64,000 bases of DNA from Candidatus Magnetocorallium paracelense (GTDB lineage: Bacteria > Nitrospirota > Thermodesulfovibrionia > Thermodesulfovibrionales > Magnetobacteriaceae). The stretch lies in the NCBI GenBank assembly GCA_029001845.1, contig JAREWP010000065.1, forward strand, positions 1 to 64,000, read 5' to 3'. The notes beneath the pieces were generated by a model, which worked only from the letters and a program-made list of their open reading frames with translations, ran no database searches and was not told the origin of the DNA. Of this stretch, positions 28,401 through 43,400 are shown one piece after another; the stretch's first letter is position 1, and each line of letters begins with the position of its first letter. Position numbers and translations under genes: made by a program.

Positions 28401-31400
28401 AGGGACCATACGCTGATTCCGGGGGCTTATATGATCGAAATTGGGATCGAAGCTCTGGAACGGGCGATTTCATACCCGGTTCACTCCCTAAAGAACATTG
28501 TATTTAAAAACCCTGGTGTTGTGGATAAAACAATGGATATCACATTAGATATAAACCTGCAAAACCGGCGGTTTACCTTAAAGTCAGGGGCGTTGGACCT
28601 GTGCGAGGGTGAATATAGATATCCGGCCATATTGATCGATTCATCAATCGATACAATGGAGATGACCGGAGAGCCAACGGCGCGGGGAAAAGAGCTCTAT
28701 GAGGCGCTCAACCGGAAGGGATATCACTATGGTGAGGCGCTCCGGGTGATTCAAAACCTGTGGCAGCATGACGATTCATGGATCTTTGAACTGGCCGCAT
28801 CCGAAAACATTAGGGAGAGTGATGTTAATGCGATTCAAATCGCTCAGATGGATGGTATGCTCCAGGCCCTGCTAATGATCGAATATGTGGTGAATAAGAC
28901 CTATGACCATACAGATTCCTTGCACCTCCCCTACATGGTTAAGGCCTTACATCTCAACTGCGCCTACTTACCTGACCGCTGCTTTGTCCGGATTAAGGAG
29001 CGTGATATCCTGAGGCAGGGAGGGGATATCATTGTAACCATTGGGACATACAATGAAAGAGGTGAATGTCTCTGTAAAATAGATAGTGTGGTCTTTAAAC
29101 AGACCGTAAAAGCGGATACTGTGTGGACGCATGATGAGCGTGAACGGCCGGATCAGTTTATTTTATATCGTATCAAAGAGGAACTGGCAGCCATTGTTGC
29201 ACAAAAAATAGACACCAGGCCGGACAAGATCAATCACCGGGAGTCCTTTTTCACCCTGGGGATTGATTCCATTTTGTTAAAGGAAACGATGGGGATTCTT
29301 GAAAAGAAATATGACAATCTGCCCGCCACCCTCTTGTTCGAGTACCCGAACATTGACAAACTCGCTGCGTATTTGAAAGAAAGGCTGGCCCCAAAAGAGA
29401 TCGATCGTTTGACCAGTGAGTTTGGTGCCGCCAACGTCCCAAAAGAGAAGAAAGAGCCGCCAACTCCCCAATCCATAGAGGTGAATGAGCCGGTTGTCGA
29501 AAATGCCGACTCTCCTATCGTCTTTTCGAAGAGTGAACCGAAGCAGTCAGGATATGCCATTGCGATCATCGGCGTGAGCGGGAGGTTTCCAAAATCCCCG
29601 AACCTGGCGGCCTACTGGGACAATCTCATCTCTGGGAGGGACTGTATCGAAGATATCCCCCCTGATCGGTGGAACCATGACCTGTACTTTGACCCTGATC
29701 CTGACAAACCGGATTCCACCTATGGAAAGTGGGGCGGATTTATGACGGATGTGGATAAATTTGACCCCCTGTTCTTTAATATATCCCCCCGAGAGGCCCG
29801 GCAGATGGACCCCCAACAGCGGCTCTTTCTCGAATGTGTGTGGCACACCATGGAAGATGGGGGATACGGGAATAAAAGGCGGTATAGCGATAAAACAGTG
29901 GGTCTGTATGTGGGGATGATGTGGAATGAGTATTCTCAGATCAGCACCCAAAAGGGATTTATGAATCATACCTATGTGGGGCCGGGTTCTCTATATTGGA
30001 TCATCGCCAATCGGGTGTCCTATTTTATGGATTTTAAAGGCCCCAGTATAGCAATCGATACAGCCTGCTCCTCCTCCCTGGCCGCCATCCATCTGGCCTG
30101 CCAGAGTATCTTGAATAAAGAGTCTGATATGGCAATCGCCGGGGGGGTAAATCTGTCTATCCATCCTGAAAAGTATATCTATCTAGCCCAGGGGAGGTTC
30201 CTGTCTAAAGACGGCAGGTGCAGGAGCTTTGGGAGAGGAGGCTCCGGGTATGTGCCTGGCGAAGGCGTCGGAGCGGTACTGTTAAAGCCGCTCTCCCGGG
30301 CGATTCAGGATCATGATCCTGTCTATGCCATTATCCGGGGCACGTCTATCAATCACGGCGGCAAGACCGCAGGCTTTACCGTGCCCAATCCAAAGGCCCA
30401 GTCAGACTTGATTCAGGAGGCCCTTCATCGGGCGAATGTATCGGCCGAGGATCTGAGCTACATCGAATGTCACGGGACAGGCACCTCATTAGGAGATCCT
30501 ATAGAAATTCAGGGCCTTACCGGCGCATTTAGAAAGTATACGGATAAAAATGAATTCTGTCCAATCGGGTCAGTTAAATCAAACATCGGCCACTTAGAGG
30601 CCTCGGCAGGCATTGCCGGTCTGATCAAGATCCTTCTGGCCTTGAAACACGAAGCCATCCCTATCAGCCTGCACAGTGAGGAGAAAAATCCTACCATTGA
30701 CTTTAGTCAAACCCCCTTTTATGTAGTCAATGAGACCATCAAATGGAAATCAGAGGACAAAGGTTCAAGAAAAGCGGGTATCAGCTCATTTGGCGCAGGG
30801 GGGTCGAATGCCCATGCCATAATAGAATCCTTTGAGGAAGATCCTGCTGCTTCTTCCATTTCTCAAGTAATGAGACCCGTTCTGATCCCGATTTCAGCTA
30901 AAAACAGAGAACGTCTCCATGCTTATATCGATTTATTTATCACCTTCTTTTCCGGGAATCCCCAAATCTCCCTTGTAGATGCGGCCTATACCCTCCAAAT
31001 AGGGCGTGAGGAGATGGAAGAACGGGTGGCCCTGGTTGTCTCTGAACCCGCTGAGGTTGTAGAGAAGTTAACTCACTTTCATCAGGGACGCGTTGATGTA
31101 GAGGGTCTGCATTATGGTGCCCCGGAGGGAAAAGGCCCTAAGGGACAAGATCATCTCAAAAGGGCTCTTCATCCCATAGACCTTAAGGCCCTGGCGGAAT
31201 TATGGATCTCCGGTGCAGAGATTGATTGGAATCAACTCTATCCGGATAAAAGCCCCCATACCGTTTCCCTGCCCACGTACCCTTTTGCCGGAGAGCGGTA
31301 TTGGGTGGTAGAGAAAAAAGAGGATTTGGCCTTAACAGACCCTGTTTCTGTCCTACATCCTTTACTGGACACGAATGAATCCACCCTGCAAGAGCAATGC

Positions 31401-34400
31401 TTCCAAAAAACACTCAAGGCAGACCATTTCTATATTAAGGATCATATTGTAAAGGACGACAAAATCCTCCCGGGGGCAGCCTATTTAGAGATGGCGATAA
31501 CGGCCGGGTCCTTATCGAATCGAGAGGTGGCGGTTAACAGGATTTTAAACACCACCTGGCTCAGGCCATTGGTGGTCAGCAAAGACGTTCAAACCGTAAA
31601 AGTCGGCCTCTATCCGGGGGATCAGGACGTCCGTTTTGAGGTCTTTTCTGTCAATGAAGATGGCCAAAGGACGCTCTACAGCCAGGGGGCTCTGGAATAT
31701 ATAAAAGATATCTCCGCCCCGGAGATCCCGGAAAGGGTAAACAGACAGTCCATTATGGATCGATGCCGCCAAACCCTTGACAAGGCGCAATGCTACAAGC
31801 TGTTTAAAGACTATGGGCTTTCTTATGGCCCTGGTTTTCAAGTCATAGAGGAACTTTACATAAACAGTAGTGAGGCGATTTCCAAGCTCATGTTACCCAA
31901 AAATCTCTCCCCTGACTTCTCTCAATACACCCTCCATCCCTCTATTATTGATGGCGCCTTCCAGTCGATTCTTGGCCTCATCGATTTCTCCCAAACCCCT
32001 CAAGGGGTATATGTACCTTATTTACTGGAAGAACTAACCTTTGTCAATCCCCTTACAGAAACAGTTTATGCCTATGTCAGGAAGAGGAGTTCTAAAGAAA
32101 ATGAAAGGGATCGAAAGTTTGACATACAGATCATCGATGAGACCGGCGATCTGCTTATCGACTTAAAAGGGTTGTGGGTACGTTCAATCCTCCCCAAAGA
32201 CGAATCTCTAAATGTTCTGTACTATCAGACGGTATGGGAAACCTTCGAAGTCGATACAACCCCTCAAGATATAACAGGATTAACTTTATTATTTGATCTA
32301 AATGATGAGATATATACTGTATTAAGGGATCTGCTATCAGGACGGGTGATCCGCGTCAAGCCCGGCGCCCGGTATGGAAAGCCGAATGAAACCACCTATG
32401 AAATCAACTCGGAACAGATTGAGGATTATCAACGATTACTATCATCTATTGGAGAATTGCCTGAAAAGATCATCTATCTTTGGGCCTATGAAGAAGACAG
32501 CTTATTTCATCCCGGAGATATAGAAAAACAGTTGGAAACAGGTATCTATGCTCTTTTTCATCTAACCAAATCTTTGACAGGCCAAAGAATATCCAGGGAA
32601 ATTGAGATCCTATGGGTATATAAAGAAGCATTGGGTGATATCCGGCCATGTTATGCAGGTCTGGGAGGTTTTGCCAGAACATTAATAGAGGAAAACCCAA
32701 AACTGAAATGCAAAACCTTAGCCCTGCCTCAACTGAAGGCGCCGGACCTGTCAAGAATGATTATAGCCCAATTGAATCGACCTGACAGAGAGATCGAGGT
32801 AAGGTATACAGAGGATCAGAGATTTGTTAAAAAAGGATTTAAAAAGATTGATTCGATCCCGGAACAAGGCACCCACCTGAAAGAAAGGGGACTCTATATT
32901 ATTACAGGCGGTGCAGGCGGAATAGGGCTGTTATTTGCCGGACATATTATCAACACATCCAATTCCAGAGTTGTTTTAGCAGGCCGTTCAGACCTGAGCG
33001 ATGAAAAAACAGAAGCGATTCAACGCCTGGGACAGGCTGTCTATATAAAGGCGGATGTATCCACCCGGGCCGGTGCTGAAGCACTCATAAAAGAGGTAAA
33101 AACCCGGTACGGCTCGATCAATGGCATTATTCACAGTGCCGGGGTATTAAGGGATTCCCTTTTGGTTAATAAAACAAAGGAAGACCTGGAGACTGTATTA
33201 GGACCAAAGGTCTATGGCGCGGTTTATTTAGATCAGGCAACCAAAGACGAAAACCTTGACTTCTTTGTGCTCTTTTCCTCCATTACAGCCATCCTTGGCA
33301 ATCCGGGACAAGCTGATTATGCCTATGGCAACAGTTTTATCGATGCCTTTGCCATATGGCGGCAAAAGCATCGCAAGGGCAAGACCCTGGCCATCAATTG
33401 GCCGCTATGGGCAGAGGGGGGGATGCATGTCAGCCGGGAGACAATGGCCTGGATGAAAGGGACGCGGGGATTTGTCCCATTGGAAACCTCTTTGGGAATG
33501 AAGGCTTTCTTTGATGGTCTCACCATGACCCACCCCCAGATCATTGTGCTTTCAGGAGATAAAAATAAGATTACAAAGACCATGGAGGGTATCCGTCATC
33601 AACAGCCCGATCATCCACAGGCATCCCTTGAGTTAACAAAAGAGGAAGTGTCTGATTTCAAAGAAAAGGCCCGGGGATATTTAAAGACCCTCCTGTCGAA
33701 ACAGATTGACTTAGACCCGGGCCAGATAAAGGCAGACGAACCTCTCGATCGATACGGCATAGATTCTGTGATGATCATGAGCCTGACAAGGGCGTTAGAA
33801 AAACGCTTTGGGGAGTTATCAAAGACCCTCTTTTTTGAATACCACTCCATAGAGGCCCTGTCAGAATATTTTGTAGAAAATCATAGCCAACAGTTATTGG
33901 AAGAGATGGGGACAGAGCCGCCTGCTAAGGCGCGCCATGACGGATCAGACAGAGGTTTTCGACCAAGATTCACCTATTTATCAAGCAATAGAGCAGCAGA
34001 TAGGGCGGGAGATGAAGGAGCAAAGGCAGAGGAGATCGCCATCATCGGACTGGGTGGAAGGTATCCAAAGGCGGACGATCCGGAAGCCTTTTGGGAAAAT
34101 CTAAAGACCGGAAGAGACTGTATTACCGAGATCCCTGAAACGCGGTGGGATTATCGTGAATACGCGGATTTTGTCAAAGGTAAATGGGGAGGGTTCATTG
34201 ATGACATCGACAAATTTGATCCCCTGTTTTTTAATATATCACCAAGAGAAGCGGACCTAATGGATCCACAGGAGAGGCTTTTCTTAGAGACGGTCTGGCA
34301 TACACTGGAAGATGCAGCGTATACAAAGAGTTCTCTATGGGGAAGAAGTATCGGTGTCTATGTGGGGGTGATGTATGGGGAGTACCAGTTATTAGGCGCA

Positions 34401-37400
34401 GAAGAGACCCTAAAGGGAAACCTCATGGCATCGAGCGCCTCATTCTCCTCCATCGCAAACCGGGTATCCTATTTCCTTAATCTTACAGGACCGAGTATAG
34501 CCATTGACACCATGTGCTCTTCCTCTCTTACCGCCATTCATTTGGCCTGTGAAAGTATCCAAAAGGGTGAAAGCGAGATGGCCATTGCAGGCGGAGTCAA
34601 CCTGTTACTCCATCCTCAAAAATATATCCTCTTAGCCCAAAGCAACTTCCTCTCTTCAGACGGACGGTGTCGAGCCTTTGGCCGGGGAGGAGACGGATAT
34701 GTACCGGGGGAAGGAGTGGGCGCCGTCTTATTAAAGCCCTTGCATAAGGCCATTGGGGATAAAGACCGGATATATGGTGTGATTATGGGTACATCCATTA
34801 ACCATGGCGGTAAGACCAATGGGTTTACCGTACCAAATCCCAATGCCCAGGGCAATGTGATCGCCCGGGCCCTCCGGTCAGCGAAAGTAGATCCCAAGAC
34901 GATCACCTATATGGAAGCCCATGGGACGGGTACGCAACTGGGCGATCCCATCGAGATTACCGGTCTGGGACAGGCCTATAATCAGGCATTTCAGGGGGAT
35001 TACGAGGATACAGGCCGGTGCGCCATCGGATCAGTGAAATCCAACATTGGTCACTTAGAATCTGCAGCCGGCATTGCAGGTTTGACAAAAGTCCTCCTCC
35101 AGATGAAACACCGTCAGATCGTCCCTTCCATTCACTCAGGGACATTAAACCCGAATATCAATTTTTTAAAAACCCCCTTCAAGGTTCAACAGACCCTTGA
35201 AAAGTGGGAGCCTTTGAACCCGGGAGAGCCAAGAACAGCCGGGATTAGCTCATTTGGCGCAGGGGGATCAAATGCCCATGTAATCGTGGCCTCTTTTGAG
35301 GATAGTAGAGAGGTTTATCCACCGACTACAAATAAACCTGTTCTGATTGTACTTTCCGCTAAAAATGAAGAGCGGCTAAAAGTCTATGTGAGGAGACTAT
35401 TAACGTTTATTGATCCTGCTATACCTCTCTCGCAGATCGCCTACACCTTACAGATCGGTAGAGAGGCAATGGAGGAGCGTCTCGCTCTGATTGTGTCAAC
35501 CCATGATGAGTTGAAAGAAAAATTGAGTCAATACGAAGAGGGCCGGACGGATATAGAGAATTATTATAGTGGAAATACTAAGAAGAGTAAGTCCCAAAAT
35601 GATCTTTTAATTGAAGGAGAAGAAGGGAGAGAATTTGTCAGAATTATTGCCAGAGACAGGAGACTCACCAAACTGGCCCGGTTATGGGTCTCAGGCGTAG
35701 AAATCAATTGGGAATTATTATATGGAAGCATGGAAGAAAGGCCCGGAGGGATATCATTGCCCACTTACCCATTTGCAAAAGAGCGTTACTGGGTACCGAC
35801 GTCCTCCCAAAAATTAACGCCAACCATGGCGACAAAGGAACCGGAACGTGACACCATTACCTATATCTCCGATTGGGTGCGCAGTCGGAATAAACAGGTG
35901 GTCTCTGAAGAAGAAAAACCGGATCGTGTCAACTTAGTTGTCTTTAATCCGGAAGGTTTTGATTTCGAACAGACCATTGTATCTAATTATAAAGATTCTA
36001 TAACAATCCGACTTGGCGGTCAGATCCGACAGGTAAGTGACAAGGAGTGGGAAATTGACTTTAGAGACCCGAATGGGTGGGAGAAGATTATTCATGAGAG
36101 TCCCCCCATTTCAACTCTATATTTTTTAGGAGGGTTGTCAAAGCAACACATGGATCAGAGTTTTCCGCCTCTACAACAAGAGCAGGAAATGACAGTAATC
36201 ACCCTTTTTAGATGTATCAAGGCATTGATAAAGGTTGGATATGACCGTCAACCCCTTCATATCGTGGTTCTCACCCAGGATGTGCAGCCCCTGTTTGAAG
36301 GTCAAAGGATCAATCCCCGCTCATCCGCATTAAGTGGTTTTACCCAATCCCTGGCCAAAGAACAGCCCGGATGGCATGTTCGCCATATAGATTTAAGTGG
36401 AGAGGACTTAAAAGATCGGAACCATCACCCGGCTATTCTGAGCCGGATACGTCAGGAAGGGCCTGACCCGGAAGGCATCCCGGTTGCCTATCGACAGGGG
36501 TATCGGTACACGCGACAGATCTATCCGGTATCTCTGCCTAAACCTGACAAGCCGAATATCCGCCGCCAGGGCGTCTATGTCATCCTCGGCGGCGCCGGCG
36601 GACTGGGTCTGGTTTTTAGTGAATATTTCATTAAAACCTATGACGCCAGGATGGTCTGGCTGGGACGCCGGGCTGTTGATAAAACCATTAGTGACCATAT
36701 CGAACGTTTGAGACAATATGGAACCTATCCCCCCTTATATATTCAGGCAGATGGCGGGAGCCCGGAACAGATGTATCAGGCTGTTGTGGAGATAAAAAGA
36801 GCGTATGGTTCAATCAATGGGGTGATTCACTCAGCCATTGTCCTGAAAGACAAAACCCTGGGAATGATGAATGAAACGGAATTCATTGAAGCCTTTTTGC
36901 CTAAAGTTTCAGGCAGTATTAATCTCATTGAGACCTTCCGGGGTGAACCCCTCGATTGGTTCTGCTTTTTCTCATCAGCCCAATCGATATTGTCTGCCCC
37001 GGGACAGAGCAACTACGCAGCAGGATGTACCTTTAAAGACGCCATCGCCAGATCCCTGAGAAGTGTGGCTGACTTCCCGGTTCACATCATCAATTGGGGA
37101 TATTGGGGAGATATCGGTATTGTCGCCACTGATTTTTACCGTCAAGCCATGGCGAATCAGGGGATACACTCCCTCACAATTGAAGAGGGAACCTATATTT
37201 TCGAACAAATGTTTTCCCATCAAATTACGCAACTGATTCCGATGAAACCGGATGACCCGGCAAAGAAAACCATGAAGATCAGAACAACAGAGACCGGAAC
37301 GATTTTCCCTGTACGTCAGCCCTCATATCTAACATCTCTAACTGAAAAGGTAAAGGATAAAAAAGTTGATATCCAACACCTTCTTGAAGAATACCGGATA

Positions 37401-40400
37401 TTTGATGCAGCCTTTCAAGAATTTATTTTAAACGCACTTATCCAAACTTTAAACAGGCTGAGTTGGGATTCATCAACACCTGAAGATACCCTTTCAAGTA
37501 TTCAGGAGCAATTCAACATCATCGATCCATATACCCGATGGTTTCATGAAATCATCAGGCTCCTTAAAGAGCAGGGTCGGGTCGACTCATCGGGAGAAAT
37601 GATTAAGCTGAATTCCTCAGTAAAAGGATCCTCACCCGATTTTAACCTGAAACAACAGTCTGTTGATCTGATAGAGCACTATCCTTTTATGAAAGGACGG
37701 ATAGAACTGGCAGCAGCCTGTTTAGAACATCTGGGTGAGATATTAACAGGGGCTGTCCCTGCCACGGATATATTATTTCCAAAGGGATCGATGAAAGGGG
37801 TAGAGGGGATTTATAAAGACAATCCCATAGCAGATTTCTTTAATAACCGGGTGGCGGACATTGTGGAGCAATTTGTCAGGCTCAGACAAAAAGATTTAGC
37901 TCCTGATCAAAAGATCCGTATCCTTGAAGTCGGCGCAGGTACAGGCGGAACCGGCACCTTTATATTTGAGCGACTTGTGCCGTTTAAGGAGTCTATCGAA
38001 TATACCTATACAGATGTTTCTAAGAGTTTTTTAATTTATGCAGAAGAAAACTATAAAGAAAAGGCGCCTTACCTGAAAACTGCCCTCTTTAACATCGAAG
38101 CGCCCCCTGAAAAGCAAGGTATAAAGGTCAATCATTACGATATGGTCCTGGCTGCAAATGTACTCCATGCCACAAAAAACATGGGCAGCACCTTAATGCA
38201 GGTAAAGGCCGTATTAAAACAGAATGGATTGCTCCTGTTGAATGAATTAAGTCAAAACATGGTCTTTGCTACAGTAACCTTTGGTTTAACAGATGGTTGG
38301 TGGCTCTTTGAAGATGATGAAGTTCGCCTCCCTGGTTCACCCGGATTGTCGTCTGAACAGTGGCGGACCGTATTGTCGGAGCAACGGTTTTATCCGATTG
38401 AATATATTGACACCGATACACGTCAACTGGGGCAGCAAATTATCGTGGCGGAAAATCATGGATGGGTCAGACAGTTTAATGAAACAAGACAATCTGAACA
38501 ACTATCAACCAAACTGCCGGAATCCGACAAAACATCTGAGCAGATAAAAACCGACCAAACCCAATCCCTATTGACACTTAAAGAGCGTATCCGACAGACT
38601 CTAACCCGTATTACTTCCAAGGCTCTGAAAATAGCGGAACAGCATATCGACCCAAGTGAGCAATTTGCTGATATTGGTGTAGATTCAATTATTGGTGTGG
38701 AAATGGTCAGTACCATTAATCAGGAACTCGCTATACATCTACATAGCACGGATCTGTTCAATTATCCCAATATCGGGCGATTAACGGATCATATTGCCAC
38801 AACCTATGAAAAGGAACTTTTCCACCATTTTGGACTATCAAAGGTTCAAGAAATAATAATAAAGGATAACCGTGTAAATGAGAAAGAGCAGATTTCGAAC
38901 AAAATAGGGTTCATGGATCAACAACTTCCCCGAAAGGTGCGATCCCCCCAACCGGATTCAGATCCGATAGACCAAAAAGATCATGAGATTGCCATCATCG
39001 GGATATCCTGTCAATTCGGCGATGCCGGATCAAAGGAAGCCTATTGGCAGGCCCTCAAAGAGGGACGTTCCCTTATCAGGGAAGTACCTGAAGAACGTAT
39101 TCAGCTATGTCCGTCACTTAATCCTGAGGTCTTCTTTCATCCTGAGCCAACTAAAGGAAAAAGTTATAGTAAATGGGGTAGTTTCTTAAACGATATCGAT
39201 CAATTTGACGCCAGGTTTTTTAGTATATCCGGTGTTGAAGCTGAAAATTCCGACCCTCAGCAGCGTATATTTTTGCAGGAATGTTGGAAAGCGATTGAAG
39301 ACAGCGGATATAACCCAAAGGCATTAGGGGAAAGTCGAGTGGGTGTTTATGTGGGCGCCGGTGACGGTGATTATCATCGCGGCCTGGAAGATAAGGGAGA
39401 GCCTTCATCATTTTGGGGAAATGCAGGTTCCATACTTGCGGCGCGTATCTCCTATTTCCTCAATCTAAAAGGCCCGGCCGTTGCCATTGACACAGCCTGT
39501 TCGAGTTCATTAGTTGCCATTCATCTCGGGTGCCAAAGCTTATGGAACAGAGAGACAGACTTTGTCCTGGCAGGCGGCATATACATCCAAACAACCCCAA
39601 AATTTTATATTTTAAGCAGCCAGGCCCGCATGTTATCACCTGATGGTCAATGCTTTACCTTTGATGATCGTGCAAACGGTTTTGTACCGGGTGAAGGGGT
39701 TGGCGTTGTGATGCTGAAAAGACTCAAAGACGCAATCAGGGATCAGGACCCGATCTATGGTGTAATAAAAGGAACAGCCATTAATCAGGACGGGGCAACC
39801 AGCGGCATTACAGCCCCCAATGTTCTCTCTCAAAAGAAGTTAGAACTGGATATCTATCAATCGTTCCATATTAACCCCGGAGAAATTCAATATGTTGAAG
39901 CCCATGGAACAGGAACCAAATTGGGGGATCCCATAGAGATTCAGGCCATATCCGAATCTTTTCAAAAGTATACAAACAAAGGATCCTACTGCGCCATCGG
40001 ATCCGTTAAAACCAATATTGGCCATACATTAGCCGCAGCTGGCGTGGCCGGTCTGATCAAGGTGCTTCTATCGTTAAAAAACAGACAGATCCCCCCATCC
40101 CTTAACCTGGAAACCCATAACCGGCACATCGATTTTAGAGGGAGTCCGTTTTATGTGAACACCCAATTGCAAACCTGGAGAACAGACAAGAATAGCCCTC
40201 GAAGAGCTGCGGTAAGTTCTTTTGGATTCAGCGGTACAAATGCTCATATGGTGATAGAAGAATATCAACAGGAATCCACGAAAGTCCTGCCGTCTTTACC
40301 GGCAATTATCCCCTTATCAGCAAAGACATCGGAATCTTTAACCCGTTACGTCAGCCTGCTGTTGAATTATTTAAAAGAGAATAATGGAGATGATCTTTAT

Positions 40401-43400
40401 GATATGGCCTATACCCTACAGACAGGCAGAGAAGGGATGAACCACCGCATTGCTTTTATGGTGAAAGACTTGAAAGAAGCTAAAGAAAAACTGAGTCAAT
40501 ACCTTAAGGGCAAGGAAGATATCGCCGATTTTTGGCAAGGTGAGACAAAATCCAATTCCGATGGCATGACAATGATTACAATGGACGAAGATGCTCAGGA
40601 AATGGTTCATAAATGGATAGCCAAAGGCAAAATCGATAAACTTGCCGGACTTTGGGTGAAAGGAGTAACCATTGATTGGAACCTCCTTTACAAAGAAGTC
40701 AAACCCCGAAGAATCCACCTGCCCACCTATCCGTTTGCCCAAAAACGGTACTGGATAAGGCCAGCAACGCATCCATTTACGATGCAACCCGGCGTAAAGC
40801 AGATCCACCCACTCCTCCACGAAAATATCTCAACCCTGGAAGGACAACAGTATATCTCAACTTTTGTTGGAACGGAATTCTATCTGCAAGACCACCAGGT
40901 GTTACATGAAAAGGTTTTGCCCGGGGTAATCTACCTGGAAATGGCGCGTGCAGCGGTTGAGATCGCCGGTCCTGACAAGAAAGTCCATAAACTGAAAGAT
41001 ATCCAATGGGCCAGTCCGATCAAAGTAAAGGATGCGCCTCAAAGGGTAACCATCAGCCTGTATCCGGAGACGGAGGGTATTGCCTATGAAGTAACCACAG
41101 AGAAGTCCGATGGTGACGGAGAAGACGATATTCAGGAAGAGGCAACCCTCCACAGCCAGGGTAAGGTTATGATAGGTGAACCACAGACAAGACCGCCTGT
41201 GATGGACATCGAGGCGATCAAGACCAGGTGTACCAGGGAGTTAAATCAATCAACCTGTTACCAAAGGTTTAAAGAAATCGGCATTACCTATGGTCCTGGT
41301 TTTCAGAGGATCAAAGAGCTTCGTTATAATGATCATGAGGTACTGGCAATGATACAGGCGTGGGAATCCGATAATACAGGGTCTTTTTATCTCCATCCCG
41401 GTATATTGGACAGTGCGTTACAGGCCTGTATAGGATTAGAGATGGATCACCTCAAAGGAACAGAGCTTTATGTGCCATTTGCACTGAAAGAGATAGAAAT
41501 TTTCGATAAACCGCCCATGAATAATCCGATTTACGTCCATGTAACCTATGGCAGAGAACAGCAAAATAAGGCGATTAAGACATACAATATCACATTACTG
41601 AATGACCAGGGGCAACCCCTGATACGTTTCGTCGACTTCACAACCCGACAGATGATCGGAGGTGATGAAGACGAAACAGAACGTCAGGGCCGGTTATATG
41701 AAAGCCCTGAATGGCGGAACCGGGAGATAAAAGAGATCGATCTGTTACAGTCATCGGAAAAAGGAGACCATTATCTATTTCTGACAGGCCGGAACGAAAC
41801 AATTAATGAAGTGCTCACATCTGAAATAATTGACATAATGAGCCATATTCTGAAAATTAAAACTGAAGATATTGATATAACAAACGATATCAGTGAGTAC
41901 GGTCTTGATTCAATCATGGAAACAGATTTTGTAAATAAGATCAATGATCACTTTAAACTAAGTTTGATTCCGACCATTTTATATGAACACACCACCCTTA
42001 CCTCATTCATAACCTATCTGATAGAAACGCATAAAGGGGAGATAGAAGAGAAATACAAAAAAGATCATGATGTCAGGGAGACGCCTCATCAAAGGATAGA
42101 CATCAAGGCAACAGATAAAAAGCCTTTGAGGCGTCAACGTTTTATCACCTCTCCTCAGACCAATCCATTGGTTTGGAAAGAACCCATAGCCATCATCGGA
42201 ATGACGGGAATCCTTCCACAAGCAGAAAATCTGGACCAATTCTGGGAAAATCTGAACCGGTCGAAAGATTGTATCACAGAAATCCCCGGGAACCGTTGGG
42301 ATTGGAAAGTTCTTTATGGCGATCCAATGCAAGAAGCGGGGAAAACCAATGTTAAGTGGGGAGGATTTATTGAGGATATCGATAAGTTTGATCCCATGTT
42401 TTTCGGCATCTCACCCCTTGAAGCAGAACTGATGGATCCCCAGCAGCGGCTGTTTCTCCAATGCGTCTGGCATACCATTGAACATGCAGGCTACAACCCA
42501 AGGGGACTGAGAGGCAGTCAAACGGGTCTCTTTGTGGGTGTGGAAACCCAGGACTACGCGGATCTGTTGATCCAAAACCAAATACAAACCGAGGCATACG
42601 TAGCAATAGGCCTGGCCCTTTCCATCGTAGCCAACCGTATCTCATTTTTATTGGACTTCCACGGCCCCAGTGAGCCGATTTCAACGGCCTGTTCCAGTTC
42701 ATTGGTAGCGATCCATCGGGCCGTTCGGGCGATTCGCCAGGGCGATTGTACCCAGGCCATTGCAGGCGGTGTAAATGCGATTCTGAGCCCGAAATTATCC
42801 ATCAGTTTCAGCAGGGCAGGCATGCTCTGTGAAGATGGCCGATGCAAGACATTTTCAGATAAGGCCAATGGTTATGTCAGAGGAGAGGGTGTAGGAGCGA
42901 TCCTGCTGAAGCCCCTGAGCCGGGCGGAAAAAGATGGAGATCGAATCTACGCCCTGATTAAAGGGAGTGCGGAAAACCATGGCGGTCATGCAAATTCCCT
43001 TACAGCACCCAACCCTACGGCCCAGGCCGATCTATTAAAGGCCGCTTATCAGGATGCGGATGTGCCTCCTGATACCGTTACTTACATTGAAACCCACGGT
43101 ACAGGAACCGCATTAGGGGATCCCATTGAGATTAACGGCTTAAAAATGGCATTTACATCGCTTTATGAGGCCTGTCATCTCGCCCTCCCTGAGGCGCCCC
43201 ATTGCGCCCTGGGGTCTGTGAAGAGCAATATCGGTCATTTAGAAACAGCGGCAGGGATTGCAGGCGTACTGAAAGTCATCTTGTCAATGGGGCATAAAAC
43301 CATACCTGAATCATTGCACTGTGAGACCATCAATCCCTATATTGATCTCAAAGATACACCCTTTTATATTGCCCGTGAAAAACAGGAGTGGACAAGCCTT

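Noticed and set aside
36950-37060. KR2 of PKS-B lacks the usual active-site Asn (NYAAGCTF)
   Set aside because: To my knowledge the YAAGC form recurs in KR domains that accompany C-methyltransferases in trans-AT systems; Tyr and Ser are intact, so I do not call it inactive.
41880-43300. KS4 or KS5 of PKS-B as non-elongating KS0 of a dehydrating bimodule
   Set aside because: Both keep Cys, HGTGT and NIGH histidines, so the usual KS0 lesion is absent.
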